This document shows positions 6,387 through 8,518 of a DNA stretch of 8,518 bases, one piece after another. Origin of the DNA: Alphaproteobacteria bacterium. GTDB lineage: Bacteria > Pseudomonadota > Alphaproteobacteria > UBA2136 > UBA6156. How positions within the stretch are numbered: position 1 is the stretch's first letter; each line of letters opens with the position of its first letter. The position numbers and the translations under genes are program-made. A model generated the notes under the pieces. It was not told where the DNA came from. It did not search any database and was given only the letters and a program-made list of their open reading frames with translations. The DNA lies in contig JAIXXE010000072.1 in assembly GCA_027490875.1 (NCBI GenBank), forward strand, positions 1 through 8,518, read 5' to 3'.

Positions 6387-6398
6387 TTGCTAAGGGCT
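6383..6398 (+). promoter_or_regulatory. Small hairpin covering the folA ribosome binding site
   Basis: AGCCTT (6383-6388) pairs with AGGGCT (6393-6398), with one G-T pair, around the loop GCTA. The Shine-Dalgarno AAGGG (6392-6396), 6 nt before the folA ATG, lies largely in the 3' strand of this stem. Bases 6383-6386 (AGCC) are also the outer right end of the long thyA-folA inverted repeat, so the two pairings exclude each other. The stem is short and its effect on translation is inferred. Confidence 0.4.
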
Positions 6399-6402
6399 AA
6401 CG

Positions 6403-6885
6403 ATGCAAGATGTCATTCTGCTTGCGGCGATAGCGACCAATGGTGTGATTGGGCAGGCCGGTGGCCTGCCCTTTCGCTTGCCTGCCGACTTGGCGCGGGT
6501 GAAGCAACTGACGCTTGGTAAAACCCTGGTAATGGGCCGCAAGACCTACGAGAGCCTGCCGCCTAACCTCAGGCCGCTGCCCGACCGCACCAGCGTGGTG
6601 CTGACCCGCCAGCGGGGGTGGCAGCCACACCCTGATGTTCAGGTTATTCATGATGTTGCTGCGTTGCCTGCGGGTGAAATCTGGGGCTTTGGGGGTGCCG
6701 AAGTTTACGCCCTGCTGCTGCCGATGGCCACGCGGCTGGAACTTACCGAAGTGCACGCAACCGTTGAGGGCGACACCTTCTTCCCCCCCTACGATAAGAC
6801 CCAATGGCAGGAAGTGGCGCGCATCCCTAACCCCGCCACGGCCACCACGCCAGCGTTTGACTTTGTGACCTATCTGCGCAAATAA
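6403..6885 (+). CDS. folA: Dihydrofolate reductase
   Basis: FolA reduces dihydrofolate to tetrahydrofolate with NADPH, recycling what ThyA produces. The 160-residue length matches chromosomal bacterial DHFR. Blocks visible: AAIATNGVIGQAGGLPF (8-24, the Met20-loop region), LPADLARVKQLT (26-37) with the proton-donating acid Asp29, VMGRKTYESLP (43-53), RTSVVLTRQ (62-70, the NADPH-binding strand region) and GFGGAEVY (94-101, the conserved GG pair). The residue matching E. coli Trp22, normally Trp before the active-site helix, is Phe24 here. The ATG at 6403 is supported by AAGGG 6 nt upstream. It follows thyA by 135 bp and precedes mrp by 5 bp; its stop codon TAA is part of the mrp Shine-Dalgarno TAAGGG. 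Co-transcription with mrp is very likely, and with thyA likely. Confidence 0.95.
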   Translation: MQDVILLAAIATNGVIGQAGGLPFRLPADLARVKQLTLGKTLVMGRKTYESLPPNLRPLPDRTSVVLTRQRGWQPHPDVQVIHDVAALPAGEIWGFGGAEVYALLLPMATRLELTEVHATVEGDTFFPPYDKTQWQEVARIPNPATATTPAFDFVTYLRK

Positions 6886-6890
6886 GGGCC

Positions 6891-7715
6891 ATGCCCCAAA
6901 CCACACTCCCTCATGTTCGCCACATCATTGCCGTTGCCAGCGGCAAGGGGGGTGTGGGGAAGAGCACTACGGCTGCGAACCTAGCCGTTGCGCTGGGGTT
7001 GCAGGGCCTGCAGGTGGGGCTGCTGGATGCCGATATTTACGGGCCGTCTCAACCCCGTATGCTGGGGGTGAAGGATGCCCAGCCTGATAGCGACGGGCAG
7101 ACCATTCAGCCTGTTATCAATCACGGCGTACGGTTGATGAGCATGGGCTTTTTGGTCGATGAGACCACGCCCACCGTGTGGCGTGGGCCGATGGTGCAAA
7201 GTGCCCTGACCCAAATGCTAAAACAGGTGGCGTGGGGGAGTGAAAAGGCGCCTTTGGATGTGCTGGTGGTGGATATGCCACCCGGGACTGGCGATACGCA
7301 GCTATCGCTCACGCAGCAGGTGGCGCTGAGTGGTGCCGTGATTGTGAGCACGCCTCAGGACATGGCGCTATTGGATGCCCGCAAGGGGCTGGAAATGTTT
7401 AAAAAGGTGAATGTGCCGATTCTGGGCTTGGTGGAGAACATGTGTGTCTTCTGCTGCCCCAATTGCGGCCACGAAGCGCCGATTTTTGGCGCCCATGGCA
7501 CCCGCGATCTGGCCGCGAAATTGGGCTATGACCTGTTGGCCGAAGTGCCGCTGGAAATGCCGGTGCGCGAACTGACCGACAGCGGCACCCCCGTGGTGGT
7601 GGGCGCGCCCGACAGCAAGGCCGCCGCTGCCTACCGCCAGCTGGCCGCACGGGTGTGGGAGAAGCTGCAGCGCCCCGCCGCTGTGCCCAGCAGTGTGAAG
7701 ATTGTTTTTGAGTAA
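6891..7715 (+). CDS. mrp: Mrp/ApbC-family iron-sulfur cluster carrier ATPase (short form)
   Basis: Mrp/ApbC/Nbp35 proteins are cytoplasmic P-loop ATPases of the MinD/SIMIBI class that carry Fe-S clusters to apoproteins. The 274-residue product shows the deviant Walker A SGKGGVGKST (17-26) with the signature lysine at 19, LLDADIYGPSQPRMLG (44-59), VDMPPGTGDTQLSL (127-140) and ENMCVFCCPNCG (182-193), where C189 and C192 form the cluster-binding CxxC. Extra cysteines at 185 and 188 make this spot unusually Cys-rich. Many Mrp proteins have a DUF59/MIP18-like N-terminal domain; it is absent here, since the P-loop begins at residue 17 and folA ends 5 bp upstream. The AAGGG near the start (6884-6888) overlaps the folA stop and is only 2 nt from the ATG, so translational coupling is more likely than independent initiation. 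Confidence 0.95.
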   Translation: MPQTTLPHVRHIIAVASGKGGVGKSTTAANLAVALGLQGLQVGLLDADIYGPSQPRMLGVKDAQPDSDGQTIQPVINHGVRLMSMGFLVDETTPTVWRGPMVQSALTQMLKQVAWGSEKAPLDVLVVDMPPGTGDTQLSLTQQVALSGAVIVSTPQDMALLDARKGLEMFKKVNVPILGLVENMCVFCCPNCGHEAPIFGAHGTRDLAAKLGYDLLAEVPLEMPVRELTDSGTPVVVGAPDSKAAAAYRQLAARVWEKLQRPAAVPSSVKIVFE

Positions 7716-7724
7716 TCTTTTTTT
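7698..7724 (+). terminator. Weak AT-rich stem plus T-run at the end of mrp
   Basis: AAGATT (7698-7703) and AATCTT (7714-7719) can pair around a 10-nt loop, followed by five further T residues to 7724. The geometry resembles an intrinsic terminator, but the stem is only 6 bp with two GC-type pairs and overlaps the mrp stop codon. It may reduce rather than stop read-through into ctaD. Confidence 0.3.
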
Positions 7725-7733
7725 AAACTTGGC

Positions 7734-7768
7734 GCACCGCCCCCTAGCCCTCAGGCCTTAGGGGGTGC
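7734..7768 (+). promoter_or_regulatory. GC-rich hairpin in the ctaD leader
   Basis: CCCCCTA (7740-7746) pairs with TAGGGGG (7759-7765). This is capped by GCC/GGC (7747-7749 with 7754-7756) around a 4-nt loop with a CT bulge at 7757-7758, and flanked by GCA/TGC (7734-7736 with 7766-7768) across a CCG bulge. It lies 24 nt upstream of the ctaD Shine-Dalgarno. No T-run follows on either strand, so it is not a standard terminator. A leader or stability element, or an operator palindrome, fits better. A direct repeat GGTGCT (7764-7769 and 7774-7779, 10 bp apart) begins in its 3' arm. Confidence 0.45.
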
Positions 7769-7792
7769 TATAAGGTGCTTATTCTCAAGAAC

Positions 7793-7799
7793 AAAGGAG
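7793..7799 (+). promoter_or_regulatory. ctaD ribosome binding site
   Basis: AAAGGAG lies 8 nt before the ATG at 7808. It is the best Shine-Dalgarno match in the window, in keeping with an abundant respiratory protein. Confidence 0.8.
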
Positions 7800-7807
7800 C
7801 CGCCTTA

Positions 7808-8518
7808 ATGGCCACCGCCCACACTGCCGCCCACGCCCCCCAACACTGGTTGATGCACGCCCTGACCACCATCAACCACAAAGATATCGGCAAGATGTAC
7901 CTCATCTCGGCGCTGATTTTCTTTTTTATTGGTGGGTTGATGGCGCTGGTCATCCGTGCCGAGCTGGCGATGCCGGGCTATCAGTACGTCGATGGCGCCT
8001 TCTTTAACCAGATGACGGCGATGCACGCCACCTTCATGATTTTCTTTGCGGTCATCCCGGGGTTGATTGGCTTTGGGAACTATTTTGTGCCGATTATGAT
8101 TGGTAGCCCCGACATGGCCTTTCCGCGCCTGAATAACTGGAGCTTTTGGTTGATGCCTTTTGCCGGTGCCCTCATGCTGGGCAGCCTGCTGGTGCCCGGC
8201 GGCAGTGCGGCGGCGGGCTGGACGGCCTACCCACCGCTGACCGATTCTACTTACAGCCCCGGTGCGGGGATGGATATGTGGATTTTGGCGGTGCACTTGG
8301 CGGGGGCGAGTTCGATTTTGGGGGCGATTAACTTCATCGTGACCATTTTGAACATGCGCGCACCGGGCATGAGCCTGTGGCAAATGCCTCTGTTTGCCTG
8401 GAGCATGCTGGTGACGGCGTGGTTGCAGCTGGTCGCCACCCCCGTGCTGGCAGGGGCGGTAACGATGTTGTTGATGGATAGAAACTTCGGCACCGCCTTC
8501 TTTAACCCAGCAGGCGGG
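7808..8518 (+). CDS. ctaD: Cytochrome c oxidase subunit I, 3'-truncated by the window edge
   Basis: CtaD is the catalytic inner-membrane subunit of aa3-type cytochrome c oxidase, which reduces oxygen and pumps protons. The first 237 codons are present and the frame is open at the edge; full-length proteins are about 520-560 residues. Landmarks: TINHKDIGKMYLI (21-33), MHATFMIFF (72-80) with His73 as the low-spin haem a ligand, FGNYFVP (89-95), IGSPDMAFPRLNN (98-110), GWTAYPPL (137-144), HLAGASSILGAINF (163-176), NMRAPGM (182-188) and PVLAGAVTMLLMDRNFGT (212-229). Asp102, Asn91 and Asn109 correspond by spacing to the D-channel residues D132, N121 and N139 of Rhodobacter, indicating an A-family proton-pumping oxidase. 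The CuB ligands and Glu286 equivalent lie beyond the window. Upstream is mrp, not the subunit II gene (ctaC) often found there. Confidence 0.97.
   Translation, partial: MATAHTAAHAPQHWLMHALTTINHKDIGKMYLISALIFFFIGGLMALVIRAELAMPGYQYVDGAFFNQMTAMHATFMIFFAVIPGLIGFGNYFVPIMIGSPDMAFPRLNNWSFWLMPFAGALMLGSLLVPGGSAAAGWTAYPPLTDSTYSPGAGMDMWILAVHLAGASSILGAINFIVTILNMRAPGMSLWQMPLFAWSMLVTAWLQLVATPVLAGAVTMLLMDRNFGTAFFNPAGG

Noticed and set aside
7729..7774. Sigma-70-type promoter for ctaD (TTGGCG with TATAAG)
   Set aside because: The two hexamers are about 34 bp apart, far beyond the usual 16-18 bp, and nothing like a -35 box lies at the proper distance from TATAAG.
7805..8383. Minus-strand 192-codon open frame opposite ctaD
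   Set aside because: It is antisense to unmistakable cytochrome oxidase subunit I. Its His/Gln/Arg-rich product is a mirror of ctaD codon bias.
1..8518. CRISPR array, tRNA/rRNA genes, insertion sequences, toxin-antitoxin or other defence genes
   Set aside because: No regularly spaced direct repeats, cloverleaf-like gene, transposase motif or defence-protein signature was seen on either strand.

Overview
This is a gene-dense stretch of chromosome, moderately GC-rich, most likely from an alphaproteobacterium or a close relative. The inference rests on an aa3-type cytochrome c oxidase subunit I (ctaD), a SURF1 oxidase-assembly factor, a proteobacterial-type MurJ and a thyA-folA pair. The lineage cannot be fixed from the window alone. 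The histidyl-tRNA synthetase does not carry the motif-2 wording I associate with the mainstream alphaproteobacterial enzyme. No transposase, phage gene, CRISPR array, tRNA or rRNA is visible.

Layout, left to right. (1) Positions 2-529 hold the 3' end of an unidentified plus-strand gene. Its product has a coiled coil, a Thr/Pro/Val linker and tandem two-cysteine modules, which suggests a surface or fibre protein. (2) A minus-strand AI-2E/PerM-family membrane protein (570-1673) faces it across a short palindrome-rich gap. (3) A SURF1-family protein (1718-2365, plus) diverges from it after only 44 bp. (4) A minus-strand hisS-murJ pair (5271 down to 2362) has 9 bp between its genes. murJ and SURF1 converge so tightly that one CTAG palindrome supplies both stop codons. 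(5) A 135-bp divergent region (5272-5406), rich in inverted and direct repeats, separates hisS from a plus-strand series thyA (5407-6267), folA (6403-6885), mrp/apbC (6891-7715) and ctaD (7808 to the window end, truncated).

The genes are housekeeping. ThyA makes dTMP and releases dihydrofolate, which FolA reduces back to tetrahydrofolate. Mrp/ApbC is an Fe-S cluster carrier. CtaD is the catalytic haem-copper subunit of terminal oxidase, and SURF1 helps insert haem a into it. HisS charges tRNA-His and MurJ flips lipid II for peptidoglycan synthesis.

I see no new multi-gene system. The most unexplained material is non-coding. A 120-nt imperfect inverted repeat fills almost the whole thyA-folA gap; its outer arm competes with a small hairpin covering the folA ribosome binding site. 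A nested, mutually exclusive set of inverted repeats lies upstream of thyA. A hairpin upstream of ctaD shares its 5' and 3' edge bases with the thyA-folA hairpin. Secondary points are the cysteine modules of the left-edge protein, the HisRS subtype, a Phe in place of the usual active-site Trp of DHFR, and the separation of SURF1 from ctaD.
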